Source: Lepraria neglecta
Taxonomy: Eukaryota > Ascomycota > Lecanoromycetes > Lecanorales > Stereocaulaceae
Direction of reading: 5' to 3'
Assembly: GCA_033220425.1 (NCBI GenBank)
Contig: CM065648.1
Coordinates: 434,001-498,000, forward strand
DNA: 64,000 nt
A program made the position numbers and the translations under genes. This document shows positions 20,676-31,349 of this stretch, in pieces (within the stretch, counting starts at the first letter, position 1; every line of letters starts with the position of its first letter). The notes under the pieces are model-generated. The model made no database searches. It saw only the letters and a list, made by a program, of their open reading frames with translations, and was not told where the DNA came from.

Positions 20676-21086
20676 ATGCCTCGTGACCGTACCTCTGACG
20701 ATATCGACCACGTTATCCCCGACCCAAAGCCCTCCAACGCCGCCAAAATGCGCCCTCCCGACCCCTGGCCGCTACCAGACTACGAGCCCATGGATATTAA
20801 GCAACCATTCCGTACAGGTATCTAAAAATTGCCCAGTAACACCTCTATCAAGTCTCCTTTTATGATATTCAACCTATTCTTCGACGCTTCCATACTCAAA
20901 ACGATCGCTGAGCACACCAACAAGTACGCCGCGCGGCAACAGCCAAATCCTACCGAATTTCCAAATTACCGCCCCTGGAAGCCTACAACTTGGAAAGAGC
21001 TTAGGGCTTATATAGCGGCATATATATGGATGGGACTATATAAAGAGCTCACGGTAGGTGAATTCGGACCATTTAAGGCTTATTAA
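20676..21086 (+). mobile_element. PiggyBac-type transposase N-terminal fragment
   Basis: Frame from ATG 20676: MPRDRTSDDIDHVIPDPKPS..., PWPLPDYEPMD, then FMIFNLFFDASILKTIAEHT, NKYAAR, WKPTTWKELRAYIAAYIWMG and a stop at 21084. The segment FxLFFD...ILxxIxxHTNxYA...WxPxTxxExxAYIAxYIWMG is the opening of the PiggyBac transposase domain (DDE_Tnp_1_7). One in-frame stop (TAA, about 20824) interrupts the N-terminus unless a short intron removes it. The catalytic Asp residues are absent, so the copy is dead. A-rich sequence after 21090 may be the drifted rest. Confidence 0.65.
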
Positions 21087-22072
21087 TTGATTTAGGGAGT
21101 GTTGGGGGTGTTGGTCTTGCTAAATTTACGGAGGCGCTTGGTCAGCCGTGATGGTATTGTTATTTTCCGAAACACTGAAATCAGATATTTACTCAATTTG
21201 GGCTCTGCAACGGGCTAGAAGACCTATTTTCTGATTTGGTAAACCCCTAAAAGAGAACCCTATTCAAGAATCTTGAGCAAGAAATGAAATCAGCCAAAAT
21301 TTGAGTCCATGAGTTCAAAATGGCTGCACAGGGGACTGCCAGGGAGACTGCCCCGAGTCGAAGCGGTTCGACATCAGAAGATGAACCTTAGATTACGGGA
21401 AAAGTGTCTCGTTGTTGGGTGATGATAACCGAGACGTAGACACAGTTCGACAGCTTACGCTCCAGTATTGCCTCCACGCACATGTATGAGATATCAAGTC
21501 CCAGAAGGACTGTTGTCCATCTCCGAACAAGTCCGAAGTCTTCATGCCTCTTCTCGGGCTGTACAGCAAACTCCGTATGGACGAGGCAAAGGCCAAGTGA
21601 CATCAAATCTAGATCCTTTGTACCGCAGAGGATGGAGGAACCCTCCACTCCTCAACCTTATAGCATGGCATGGAGTTCCTAAGATTTTGAAAGTGATTGA
21701 GGTTGAAGAACCAGTCGGCGAATTACTCTGGCAACTAACTTAAAGGTTTTGAGAGCAATACGCAGAGCATCTCGTCACCCATAATGCAAGACTCAATACA
21801 GCCTCTCTATGTCAGCTTCTTGACTACGGAAATAAGGTCTACGACAATCTAACTTCAGCATCGATGGCGCCAAGACCTCTGGACCAATTGGCATGTTTGG
21901 GACTTGGCCCGGGCTTCCAAAAATGGCAAGAACAACCACAAAACACCAATCTACTAAACTTTCTCGGCGCTACTAAAAGCCTTCGGAGAAAGCATGTAGG
22001 GACGCATAAATAGGATGGTCCACCAAACCTCCCAATCGCCAAAAACCAATACCTCCTTCGAAACAGACTACC
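21087..22072. other. Intergenic, possible element remnants
   Basis: Bases 21100-21330 are AT-rich and may continue the dead transposon. Both strands at 21390-21740 have open frames of 66-91 codons, but none shows a family motif I recognise. No repeat ends identified. Confidence 0.3.
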
Positions 22073-22453
22073 TCCAACCATGGCCTCCCAGCAACAATCC
22101 CTATCCTCACCCTCGGCAGACACAGACCCATAGCCCAAACAATCGCCGCCGTCCTCGCTCCCCATGGCTTCTCCGTCAACGGCATCCTCGACATCGATCC
22201 CTACACATCCAAAGAACTAGCCGGAGGGCTCCGCGTCCTTGAACCACGGCCCCAGGCTCTGCTTATCGGAGGCGGCTACACTGATCAGGAAGCGGGGCAA
22301 GCTGAAATCGTGTTCGATGAGTATAAGAAGGACGTGGGTTGGAGAAGGGCACGATTGTGAGGGTGGGGCTAGGGGGTGTTGGATAAAGTTGGGAGAGAGG
22401 GCGTGGGGTGGTGGATTGTGGGCGAGTTGGAGGCGTACTTTAGATTAGAGTGA
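22073..22453 (+). pseudogene. Broken small conserved fungal gene
   Basis: One frame gives IPILTLGRHRPIAQTIAAVL, APHGFSVNGILDIDPYTSKE and PRPQALLIGGGYTDQEAGQA, a well-formed Rossmann-like start. The apparent ATG (MASQQ..., at about 22080) is in a different frame, and the continuation EKGTIVRVG then KVGREGVGWWIVGELEAYF lies in two further frames. That means about three frameshifts across 380 bp. The original was probably a protein of about 110 aa; I do not know its function. Confidence 0.55.
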
Positions 22454-22836
22454 TAGCGCGGGGGCTTTAGCGATGTACTTAGAGGTGCTGCTGATGCAAG
22501 CTTTTTACTTTTTCGCCTTTCCCCTGGGATGGGAGCTCTCTTGCGACTTGCTTTGATCAGTTTTCCATGGATCTGGTGAGGCGGCTACGACTCTTCTTAT
22601 ACAACACAACTTGACAAATAATACTAAGGCTCTTCATTTACGACCGTTGGCTTGTTGACTGGGGGCTGCAAGTATTCGTCAACCACTGCGCCGCGCGGAA
22701 ACGGATCGCCTCAAAATATGCTTCAACAATATATATTCTGGTGGAGGCCCCGCGCGCAGGATACCGAAATGAGAAGTATTTATACAAATATGAAGGCTCA
22801 GATCAAGGAGTCGTCCTGTTCATCCCCAATAATCCC

Positions 22837-23817
22837 TCAGGCGGAATTTCTAATATATCCCCTACCAACCTCAGTTCCACTAACAAGCATCGAAAACAAC
22901 ACCTCATTGAATCTCTCATCCTGCAACATCCGATACGGAATCTTCTTCGCCGCCTGAATCACCGATCTATACAAGAAAGGCTGCGGCATCGTCTGCTCAG
23001 GTCTCAGGCTATCGAGAAATCCTATAATGCATCCGGGTCCGACGGTTACTATCTCTCGGAACGGCTTAACGCGATCGTGTTGAGGATATCGGGATACGTA
23101 TTCTAGGGCGGCTATTACGGCGAGGAAAACTGTTTCCATGCCGAGAGCTTTGCCGTTGGGGAGGTATCGCATGTGTAGGCCGTAGTATGGGTTTGTGTCG
23201 TTTGTGGCGGTAGCATTGTCCTGACTTTTGTTGGATATCATCAGGGACGTGCTATTCAGTGGTAGTAAGGATCCTTCTGATGACGCTTGGACGGGACTTT
23301 GTGTCGTCTGATTCATGCTCAGTGTCGACCTTGACCGAAATAGGATAGACGCAACCTGGTTGTCTTCCCAGTAGAGATCGAATACCGCCTCAATGTACCA
23401 GCTCTTAAGGAGCATATTAACCGAGCTCTCATACAGGCCCCAAATGGCGAATCGGGTCTCAAAGTCTTGCGCGTTTGGAGGCGGCAGTATTTGAATTACT
23501 ACATCCGGATATGTGCTCGAAAATGAGCTAGAGAGGCCGCGCATCCTTCCGTTGAAATCTTTATTCGCTAAGAGCGCGAGTCCATCTAGGGCGTTGAAGA
23601 GGCATGATAACTGAGGTAATGGGGCGTGAAAATTATATGATGATCTAATTGTGAAGCGGGGGTCAATATCCGGGTCTGCGGATAGCTTCTGAAGAGGTAG
23701 ATCGGAAGTGGGTTGCGCCAGGGGTTGGATTGCGTTGGTGATGCCAGCAGAGTGGACGGGAGACAGATATAGTCCTGACAGTGACAGCAGGGTCGCGACA
23801 ACGCTTGGTAATCTCAT
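22837..23817 (-). CDS. Secreted hypothetical protein
   Basis: A single exon of 326 aa. The first 24 residues, MRLPSVVATLLSLSGLYLSP with VHSA, form a clear signal peptide with an Ala-X-Ala-like cleavage site. The rest has several N-glycosylation sequons (NQT, NST, NAT, NDT), few cysteines and the segments YLPNGKALGMETVFLAVIAA and PFREIVTVGPGCIIGFLDSL. Such proteins are common among fungal extracellular or wall proteins of unknown role. The start ATG at 23817 is the only one that gives the signal sequence. No neighbour suggests a pathway. Confidence 0.68.
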   Translation of the reverse strand: MRLPSVVATLLSLSGLYLSPVHSAGITNAIQPLAQPTSDLPLQKLSADPDIDPRFTIRSSYNFHAPLPQLSCLFNALDGLALLANKDFNGRMRGLSSSFSSTYPDVVIQILPPPNAQDFETRFAIWGLYESSVNMLLKSWYIEAVFDLYWEDNQVASILFRSRSTLSMNQTTQSPVQASSEGSLLPLNSTSLMISNKSQDNATATNDTNPYYGLHMRYLPNGKALGMETVFLAVIAALEYVSRYPQHDRVKPFREIVTVGPGCIIGFLDSLRPEQTMPQPFLYRSVIQAAKKIPYRMLQDERFNEVLFSMLVSGTEVGRGYIRNSA

Positions 23818-24262
23818 GTTTGAGTGGCAAAATACCTTGCGGTGAACAAAGAACTAAAAAATTGCGCCTCAATCTTATCGGCCAGATCCGCTCTGCTCAT
23901 ATGCTTTCCTCAACTGAAGAACTCAACGGCTCAACTCAGTGGTTGGTGAAAAGGCTCTGTAGCATGAAAAGGGCCAGCTGCTTTTCCGAAACAATGACAC
24001 TAGCTTGAGATCGGAATGTCGTCGAGCACAATCCTGTAGAGTGTGCCAATGGCGTCTTTTCTATTACCCGCACAAATGTCTAGTCCAACGGGTGAGACAT
24101 ATTGTCGCCGAGCAATGATTCGGTGTTTTACGCGCAGCAAAGTTTGGGTCCGAGCTACGCGGCTGTCACATATAGCCGTTATTGTAGCGTCCCCCTGGCG
24201 GAGAGCCACTTCAAATTCTTAGTCAGGGTGAAGAACCAAAGCACAAGAAGACCTCACACTCG
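23818..24262. other. Intergenic
   Basis: Promoter side of the secreted-protein gene and 3' side of the F-box-like gene. Nothing recognised. Confidence 0.4.
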
Positions 24263-25774
24263 CTACAGACCCAAAGGATCCAGAGGCCCCTTTAAAGCAA
24301 GGGGCCAATAGCGACGATTAATAGTGAGGTCCTCATCATCCCATCCATCACTGCCACTGCTGTACTCGAGTTCTTCGGAGGTGCAATCCGCCTCGCAGTA
24401 AGCGTTACATCCACGACACTGTCCGCAATCCAATTCCTCTCGATCCTTGTAAGACTTGTCTCCAAAGTCGTTGCCTGCGCTGTCTGTGTCGCTGATGTTG
24501 AACAGGTCCTTATTCAAGAGATCACTACAAGGATCGAAATCGTCAAAACCATATAGCACGCCTTGAGACCATACTATGCCTATAATGGCTTTCAGATCTG
24601 GCTGCCCCGACATCAATAAGATCATATCAGGCCAGGTCCCTGACAGTAGATTGAAATGATCAAGCTTGAAATTTCGAAGATCGTGGCGGAGTAAGAAGGT
24701 GCTCAGCTCGGCATACGTCGCCTCAAAATTCTTCAATTGCAGAAGTCGAAGTTTAGTCCACGATTTATCTGGTATGGTCCCCGCAAAGTCCAAATTGACT
24801 GTGTAGGCTTCTCCCGAAAGCTTGAGTTCCTCGAGATTGTCCGCCAAGCTAAGTAGTGCAGACAGCCTGCTGGTATCAGGCGCTGTCACGACTATAGGGC
24901 AGTCTAGTGAAGCTCGACCTTTAGTGAAATGATAGAAGCACATGGTGAGGTCCAAGGTCCGTAAATTAGCAAAGATTCTGGCAAACCCGTCCGGCAATCT
25001 TTTGGCTAGAGGAGTAAAGAATGAATAAGGAACACCTCCTATAGACTTTGGCTCAGGCCATGGTGCCTGTCTGGAACCATAAATTACTGAGCTGTGCGTG
25101 ACGTCCTCAAGGCTTAGTTCCAGTATTGTGGTGGAAGCGAACTTGGACAGTGCCCGCATCAGATGGGTCAATCCACCGGAATGTCTTCGAAAGCCGGCTT
25201 TGTGATCAGCACAGTATTTAGAACTCGGTTGGTCAAGACAGCAATCTGCCGCTCTTATAGATACGTTCGAACATTGCCGCTGGATGAGCAGATGTCCATC
25301 ATATCCAGGACCTGGATAATCTCGGGAACCTACTGAATCCCCAGGAAAACCTGCAAGCAGTGAAAAGTCTGCATACACGACCTTCTTCACGTGCGAGAGA
25401 GACTTGAATGCGGCATAAAGGGCTGGTTGAAGCTCGTATTTCTGAATCTGCTCTTGTTCTTCGAACACAGCGGCGAGGTCCTCACGCTTGTCTTCAGGCC
25501 AGCCGGCCATATAGTACGCCGAGTCCGGATCAATCCATGAGCTGTCAAAAACTACTTCCTTGACGTAGTGACGAAAGGTAGCATGGGTAGTGAGATCTTG
25601 GAAAGTACGCAAGACTCCCCGCCTTGCTGCAACATATGCGGTGACGAATAATTGGGGGGAAGCTAATCCTTCAAGATGCTTGCTGGAGAGACGCAGTGCC
25701 TTCAAAGATTTCTTCAGTAGGTAGCCCATGATTTCCGCCCATACTTCGGCTGGTAGAACTGCAGTAGACTCCAT
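24263..25774 (-). CDS. F-box-like/LRR-type protein, family B intact copy
   Basis: A single exon of 503 aa from ATG 25774. The frame runs 22 codons further up, but without an ATG. It begins MESTAVLPAEVWAEIMGYLL with the F-box-like block KSLKALRLSSKHLEGLASPQ and the family's FRHYVKEVVFDSSWID. Leucine-rich segments follow (FANLRTLDLTMCFYHF, LADNLEELKLSGEAY, LRLLQLKNFEATYAELSTFL, LRNFKLDHFNLLSG). The last 90 residues are acidic and Cys-rich (CGQCRGCNAYCEADC), possibly a metal-binding tail. F-box proteins usually connect substrates to SCF ubiquitin ligases. This is the only one of the three family B copies here (26.7 and 31.4 kb are the others) with an unbroken frame. Confidence 0.7.
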   Translation of the reverse strand: MESTAVLPAEVWAEIMGYLLKKSLKALRLSSKHLEGLASPQLFVTAYVAARRGVLRTFQDLTTHATFRHYVKEVVFDSSWIDPDSAYYMAGWPEDKREDLAAVFEEQEQIQKYELQPALYAAFKSLSHVKKVVYADFSLLAGFPGDSVGSRDYPGPGYDGHLLIQRQCSNVSIRAADCCLDQPSSKYCADHKAGFRRHSGGLTHLMRALSKFASTTILELSLEDVTHSSVIYGSRQAPWPEPKSIGGVPYSFFTPLAKRLPDGFARIFANLRTLDLTMCFYHFTKGRASLDCPIVVTAPDTSRLSALLSLADNLEELKLSGEAYTVNLDFAGTIPDKSWTKLRLLQLKNFEATYAELSTFLLRHDLRNFKLDHFNLLSGTWPDMILLMSGQPDLKAIIGIVWSQGVLYGFDDFDPCSDLLNKDLFNISDTDSAGNDFGDKSYKDREELDCGQCRGCNAYCEADCTSEELEYSSGSDGWDDEDLTINRRYWPLALKGPLDPLGL

Positions 25775-26696
25775 GGTGTGGAGGCACAAAAGGGACTGGA
25801 AAAAGGCTCTTTGCAAGCTAATGTTCCGAAGGCGAGGCACCAGCGGATACTGCGAGGTGTTTTACTAACAGCTCGAGTCTATTATATGCTGTAGTTAAAT
25901 AGCAAGGGGCTGACGATGTAGATTTTGATAGCCAAATTGAGTTCTGAACTTGCCAAAAATGTGACGCAGTTCCATTATTGTCACACGTGAGTCAGGCTCC
26001 AGCACGCCAAGACTACCAAGCCTCTAGCCTCATTTGGTAAGCCCCCAATTTTCCAGAGATATTAATTCGAACGAAGTCCTTGGGATAACGCCACCGATCT
26101 TCGGATTGCCAATGAGCTCAAGACTGTAAGTGAGCTCCTAGACTTTCAGTTCATGTCTTTTTTGTCCAGGTAGGCTCGGTATAGGAGCCTGTGTAGCAGA
26201 TAGACTACCCCACTCCGGTCATCATGAGCTGACATCTAATCACATGCTATTCGGGCTATGGAGACATCTTACCATTGGGAGCTTGATCCGAGGAGCTAGG
26301 AAGCTCCACGTGAATCTACAGCAGCCGGTACCCAGTCATTTGGCTTTGGCTTCGAATCACGCCAATATCTGACCAATGGCCATTTTATGTCAAATTGGCA
26401 GGTGAACATTTGAGCCGTAAATTGAGCATACATGTGAGTATTCGATCAATGATTGAAGTAGTAATCCATCTTTGTGTCTTTAATTTAAGCAGACACTTGC
26501 ACTACATTCAGCTGGCTGAAGCAGGTAGTCTGTATTGGTCTCTTGATTTGCGCAGCGCTTCCACCATTGAGTGCTTTGATCTAAGTAGATACCTAAGTAT
26601 TGATTTATCAATCTGAGCTGACGTCGACCCATCGAGCGCTCAACGACACATAGAATCGGTCAAATTCTGCTGATAAGGTGCCTGAATAACCTCCAG
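25775..26696. other. Intergenic, AT-leaning
   Basis: About 0.9 kb lying between two head-to-head family B copies. No coding motif or repeat recognised; presumably promoter DNA. Confidence 0.4.
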
Positions 26697-28341
26697 ATGC
26701 AATCACCAGCTGTCGACACATCTGACTCGCTTTTTGAAAGGCTTCTATCAAGACCACATTTCCAAACTTCTCTACCTGATCTTCTTATTAGTACCCTTGC
26801 GGCCACACCAGTGATGGAAAAGATCAAGGAAACATCCAACGATGTCTGGCTTCTCGCCCTTAGCGGCCATGCTAAGAAGGATCTCAAGTCCCTCCGTCTA
26901 GTATACAGACCAGTCGAAGATATTGCTGCTTCGCTACTCTTTAACACTGCTTTTATAGCCCCGCGTGCAGGTGCTGTTGACGTCTTCTTCAACCTAATTA
27001 CACATCCCCGTTTTCGCCACTATATGAGGACCATTGTCTGCGACGGATCGTGGATCGATCTTCAGAAAGTGAAAGTCAGCAAACGCCTGGACTACGATCT
27101 CTCAGAGGGCTTGATAGACTTTACCGAGATCAAGAGTACCTACTCAACCAACAGCTCGAGTGAACGTTGATTGTCGCTTTCAAGAATCTGACACGACTCA
27201 GAATCATCCTCTTCGAGGACCTCTCCCGTCAAGCAGGGGCTCCAGGAGACCAAGTGAATGCGGAAGGAGAACCACTGATCTACCGAACATTATCAGAGCT
27301 CAGGACAGGAGACTTTGGTCTTTGTTGTCTGAACCAGAAGTTGAAGTGTGCTGAACATAAGGGCGCCTTCTGGAGGCAGTATGGAACTCTTTGCTCACTG
27401 TTGAAGGCCTTATTAAGGCATACACCGAGCTCGCTGGAAGAGAAAAGACTTGGTAACGAGCAGTATGCTGGTCAAAAACCCAGTCGGCGTTCGGGAGATC
27501 ACATCCTAGGAAAGCTGTTTGATTAGAATGGCGGTATAGCTCACTTTTTATTCGCTCAACCTTTTCAAACGTTGTTTGGAGAAATTCATCAGCTCTTTGG
27601 CCCGCTGCGTAAGCTCGATATTACATTCTGCTTTCCAGCCAAGAGGAACCGAATTGGAGGGGCTGCTAGAACCGGAGATCTCATCGCCTACGAAAAGGGT
27701 TTGCAGCAATTGCTCCATGCCGCTGATAGTCTGGAGGAGCTCAAAGTTGCAGGTACTGTCAATATTGCAACTCTCAAACTCGAAGCGACCTGTGGGGAAG
27801 AAATTTGGAGAAGTCTGCGAGTCGTGGAACTCAGATATTTCAGTGCGGAACAAGATCATTGCAGGAATTCATATCGCGCCATTCATTGCAGTATCTGCTG
27901 CTTGGGGATTTCAACCTTCTGTCGTCTACTCAAGGAGCTTGGGAAGATCTAATTGATCACATCGCTGGCCATCATCCCTCTGGGCTCGAAATTTTCGTGG
28001 GTTACGTCTGGCAGAATGGTCTTGAGGCCAACCCCTTTGAAAGAAGCGGCAGGACAGTTTGGGCAATACCCACCAGCGGCCAGGTTTTTGAGGCTGCCAA
28101 AAATGCCTATTGTGAAGAGCCTGATTCAGATGGCCTTAGCGACTCGTGGTCTGAGGTTTGCGACTCAGACGAATTGGGCGAATGGTCTGAAACATGTGGC
28201 TGGTGGGGTCCGGGTGAGCACGAACGTCTTGAGTCTGACGAGGACATCGACATATTTTCTGATATCAGCGACTCCGAGCTCCTCGCCCTTGGGGAAGTCG
28301 TCGAAGCTGCCGGTCGATTGGAACCATGGAGCGAAGTCTAG
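26697..28341 (+). pseudogene. Decayed F-box-like gene, family B copy 2
   Basis: Order of homologous blocks matches the intact copy at 24.3 kb and the relic at 31.4 kb: KDLKSLRLVYRPVEDIAASL, HPRFRHYMRTIVCDGSWID, LTRLRIILFEDLSRQAGAPG, AEHKGAFWRQYGTLCSLLKA, FGEIHQLFGPLRKLDITFCF, ADSLEELKVAG, LLLGDFNLLSS and an acidic C-terminus (DSDGLSDSWSEVCDSDELGE). Frame changes occur near 27130 and 27860 and stops interrupt near 27155 and 27525. I tested GT-AG introns at these places and none restored the frame. The last third (27805-28341, 178 codons) is still open. Confidence 0.62.
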
Positions 28342-28851
28342 ACGGTATGCATTAGCCAAAAAAAAAGGACCAAATATACTCGAATAATGCCCCTTTTCCA
28401 ATTTTTTTGAACCCAAAGCCTGCCACTTGACAAGCTCGAGGAATATCTAGAGCCCGTTCGAGACTCCTAGAAAGACTTTTTCTGGTAATTCATTCTCCAT
28501 TCTCTGCCCAAATATGGCTGCTCCAATACCCCACGAAGCGGTATGTAAGTACGGCCGGGCTCCTAGGACGCCTGAAAGTAGTTGCAGAGAGCTCAAGACA
28601 AGCTTTTATTCAGTCCCATCGAGAAGTATTTTAGTCTTAATCATCTCCCTCAAAACGAGTCTGAATGTTGCACCAAGCTTATCTATAGCTCTCCTAGGCT
28701 TATTTAGCGGTTGACAATAGTCATTTTAGCTATCAAAGTCTTTAAAAGGAAGCTAGGGCTATCATACACACCCTTCACAAATTCCACTCCTTTTTTTCAA
28801 GTTAACATCAACAGTCTTCCATCACCTATACGCTAAGGGTAATAAAAACAG
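28342..28851. other. Intergenic, transposon-like debris
   Basis: No gene. The AT-rich part at 28590-28790 (TTATTTAGCGGTTGACAATA and similar) has the look of an old element end, but I cannot name a family. Confidence 0.3.
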
Positions 28852-29614
28852 CTATGAAGACTGCGGAACATACGAACCCACACCGTTCTCCAGAACAGTC
28901 GAAGCACTACTCCCACTTGGCGCTACAGGATTAACTAACGACGCATTAACAGCAATCTCAATCCCATTGGCCATCAACGTCGTCCAATTCCCACTTTGCG
29001 GATCCAAATAAAACCCCTCAAACAACACCAAAACCCACTGATTCGGGACAATATGTTCAATACCACTGAATGATTTCAGAGTCAGTATTTCCATTTTTAA
29101 ACAATTATTGAGTCGAAAGACATGTCCCATGTGCCGAAACCCTTTCTCGGCTCACATGAGGATATAAATGAGGGAGTAATAGCGCAGAAAGAATAACGTA
29201 CTACCGCGGCGGCGCTCCCGCAACACACTGATCACGAATCCTCTGCGCCGAACTCTGCAGCTGCGAGGGGTACAGAACATCATAAGCGTCCGGCGAGACG
29301 GGGTAGGGTTTTACAGCCTTCTCATATTTCGGGTCCCAGAAGAAACTTATTCCGCAGCGGGGCGTGCCCAGCGGATGGTCGGGGCTGTCGTCGATGAAAT
29401 GTTTGCGCAGCCGGATGTCGCTGGTTCTGCTGGTGCCGACTTTGACGGTTTCTTGGCGGTAGTAGGGGAGCATGAAGCGCTGGAGGTTGTTGAGTGCGTT
29501 GTCGCAGGAGGCGGCGGTGGCTATTCTGGGGCCATATGGGTCTAAACATCGTGTTTCGGGCGCGGCTTTGGTGGTGGCAGCGTGAAGAAGGGCTAGGAGG
29601 AGGAGAAGTAACAT
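28852..29614 (-). CDS. Small secreted protein, two exons
   Basis: Exons 29614-29205 and 29065-28852 give 207 aa with a 139-nt intron (GTAGTA...TTCAG). The start MLLLLLLALLHAATTKAAPE is a strong signal peptide; upstream codons in frame would hide it. The mature part has paired cysteines (ETRCLDPYG, ATAASCDNAL, PRCGISFFW, IRDQCVAG) and, after the junction, GIEHIVPNQWVLVLFEGFYL. Exon 2 lacks any ATG in a sensible place, and the join keeps the frame. Likely an extracellular effector-like or wall protein of unknown activity. Confidence 0.68.
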
Positions 29615-30474
29615 TTTGTGGTTGATAGGGAGACTGTGGGATTCTTTGGAAAGAGGTTTGTGATGGGGTATGGGTAGGTACTGATATGTGACTGCCAAGA
29701 TCGCATATCGGAAAGACGAATGTTTCGCGTTACTGCTAGCTTCTAAATCTCTCGTCTGAAGATCTTAGCGGTCCGTGAAGATCCCGCTTTGACGGGAAGC
29801 TTTAACAGAGTTCGGCTCGGATGTGAATAGCATTACCCTTGAGGGTGGTCGTCGAAAATCGAGGTTTCAAAGAGCAGAGCCTGTGTATGAACTTCTCTGT
29901 CTAAACCATGCAGTCAATTCTTTCAAGCTGTGAAAGTCCAGTATGCAAGAAGGTCGGAAGCAACGGTCATTATGATCTTGAAATTGTGAGCTTGCTTAGT
30001 GGTATTTTGAAGGAGTTGACCTGTGGAGGCTGATGGTCGTGCAGCATTCCACCAACTTTTAAGAACAGAACGTCATCATGATTCTTGTTTGAGTTGCCGA
30101 TAGATTCATCAAGCGCTACCATAAGACAAATCGCGAAGACGGATTGCTTCTACTACCTGTTCCATGAAGGGAATGCGAAGACTGCAAGTTATTCTGATAG
30201 AAAGCATACCCTAGTACCTCGCCAGCTAAATAAGAACTCATGTCATGCCCTGAGGACGATTAATATGAGAGTGCTGAAACTTGACGATCTCAACCGAGAA
30301 TCTTCGATCAATTTTCAGAGAACAGAGGGCTACTTTCTTATATTAATGAGCTTCCATTACTTCAAATAATTTATGTGAGCGAGCTTGACGTTCTAGGGCC
30401 ATGAGACCAGATCCCCACAACCCTCCACTTCCTCAAGGTCAACCTCAATAATTATAATCCGTACACGAAGCGCA
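29615..30474. other. Intergenic
   Basis: Promoter side of the small secreted protein. Open frames here are short and show no family motif. No repeat seen. Confidence 0.4.
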
Positions 30475-31017
30475 TTAGTTCAAAGTGACACGACATCCTT
30501 TATGAAAGTACTTCGAGCCACAACCTAAACACCCCAACCCTTCAGGCGGATCGGCATAGATCTCATTAGAACTATAACACTCATCGTAAGCTGCATGAAC
30601 ACCAAACCCAACACCACTTCCCCCATCCAAAGAGGATCCGAAGACGAAGAAAAGAAGAACTCACTACCCCTTCATATCCACCCGACTAGACAACCACCAC
30701 AACGGCCCATCGCACGTAAAAATAGCCGTGCACCCCAGCTTTGGCGCGTCTTGATAAAAGGCCACACAACTCGTGTATTGGCCATATGCTTTGTCCGACT
30801 GGTATCTGTTGAGGGCGGATATGCAGTTGATTCGGAAGCCTTCGTCTTGGCTGCATTTGCCGGAGCCGGAGCAGTTGTCGTCGCTGCTGCCGAGTATGTC
30901 GATGGTGGTGGCGTTGGAAGGGGCGGGTTGGGGGGGTTCAGGGGGGAGTACGGTGCTGGAGATTGTGGATGCGAGTGTCTAGGTGATGAGGAGTTTGAGG
31001 GTGAGGGATGGGGACAT
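30475..31017 (-). pseudogene. KP4-like killer-toxin-family relic
   Basis: A small cysteine-rich secreted protein fossil. Two blocks, probably separated by an intron of the usual kind, carry NCSGSGKCSQ, YTSCVAFYQD, GCTAIFTCDG and CLGCGSKYFHKGC. The cysteine spacing and the C-terminal Gly-Cys-Arg-Val ending recall fungal proteins of the KP4 killer-toxin family. It looks broken, with about one break, and is probably of recent decay because the rest is well kept. Family assignment is from memory and moderate. Confidence 0.45.
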
Positions 31018-31349
31018 GATGTTGCGAGTCAAGGAGACATAGGGATGCATCTTTGATAATGGGGTTGGAGTGTTGCGTTTGAGAGAAGAAGTGATGGATG
31101 CATCTGTTATGAGTATTTTGAAAGACGGGAACACGGCGCAGGACTAGTCAGGTACCAAAATCTGAAGTTCAAGGTTGAGATAATTTTGAGGACTTTGCTT
31201 AACATTGCGAAACAGATATACGAAAATCCAAAGGAAGAAAAAAAGTGTAGATGCCAAGCATGAAGTTTGAGTACAAAGCTCTTTTTGATCAGCCTTGCGC
31301 GAAACTTTGCGGCGCCGGCGGAGGAGGCGGCACAGCGACCTAGCCTTCT

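Noticed and set aside
21388-21743. HET-domain gene fragment on the minus strand
   Set aside because: I looked for the RVWTVQE and ATDPRDKV-type motifs in all frames and found none.
30595-31056. A 153-codon plus-strand protein with Gly/Val-rich end
   Set aside because: It is the antisense shadow of the cysteine-rich relic on the minus strand.
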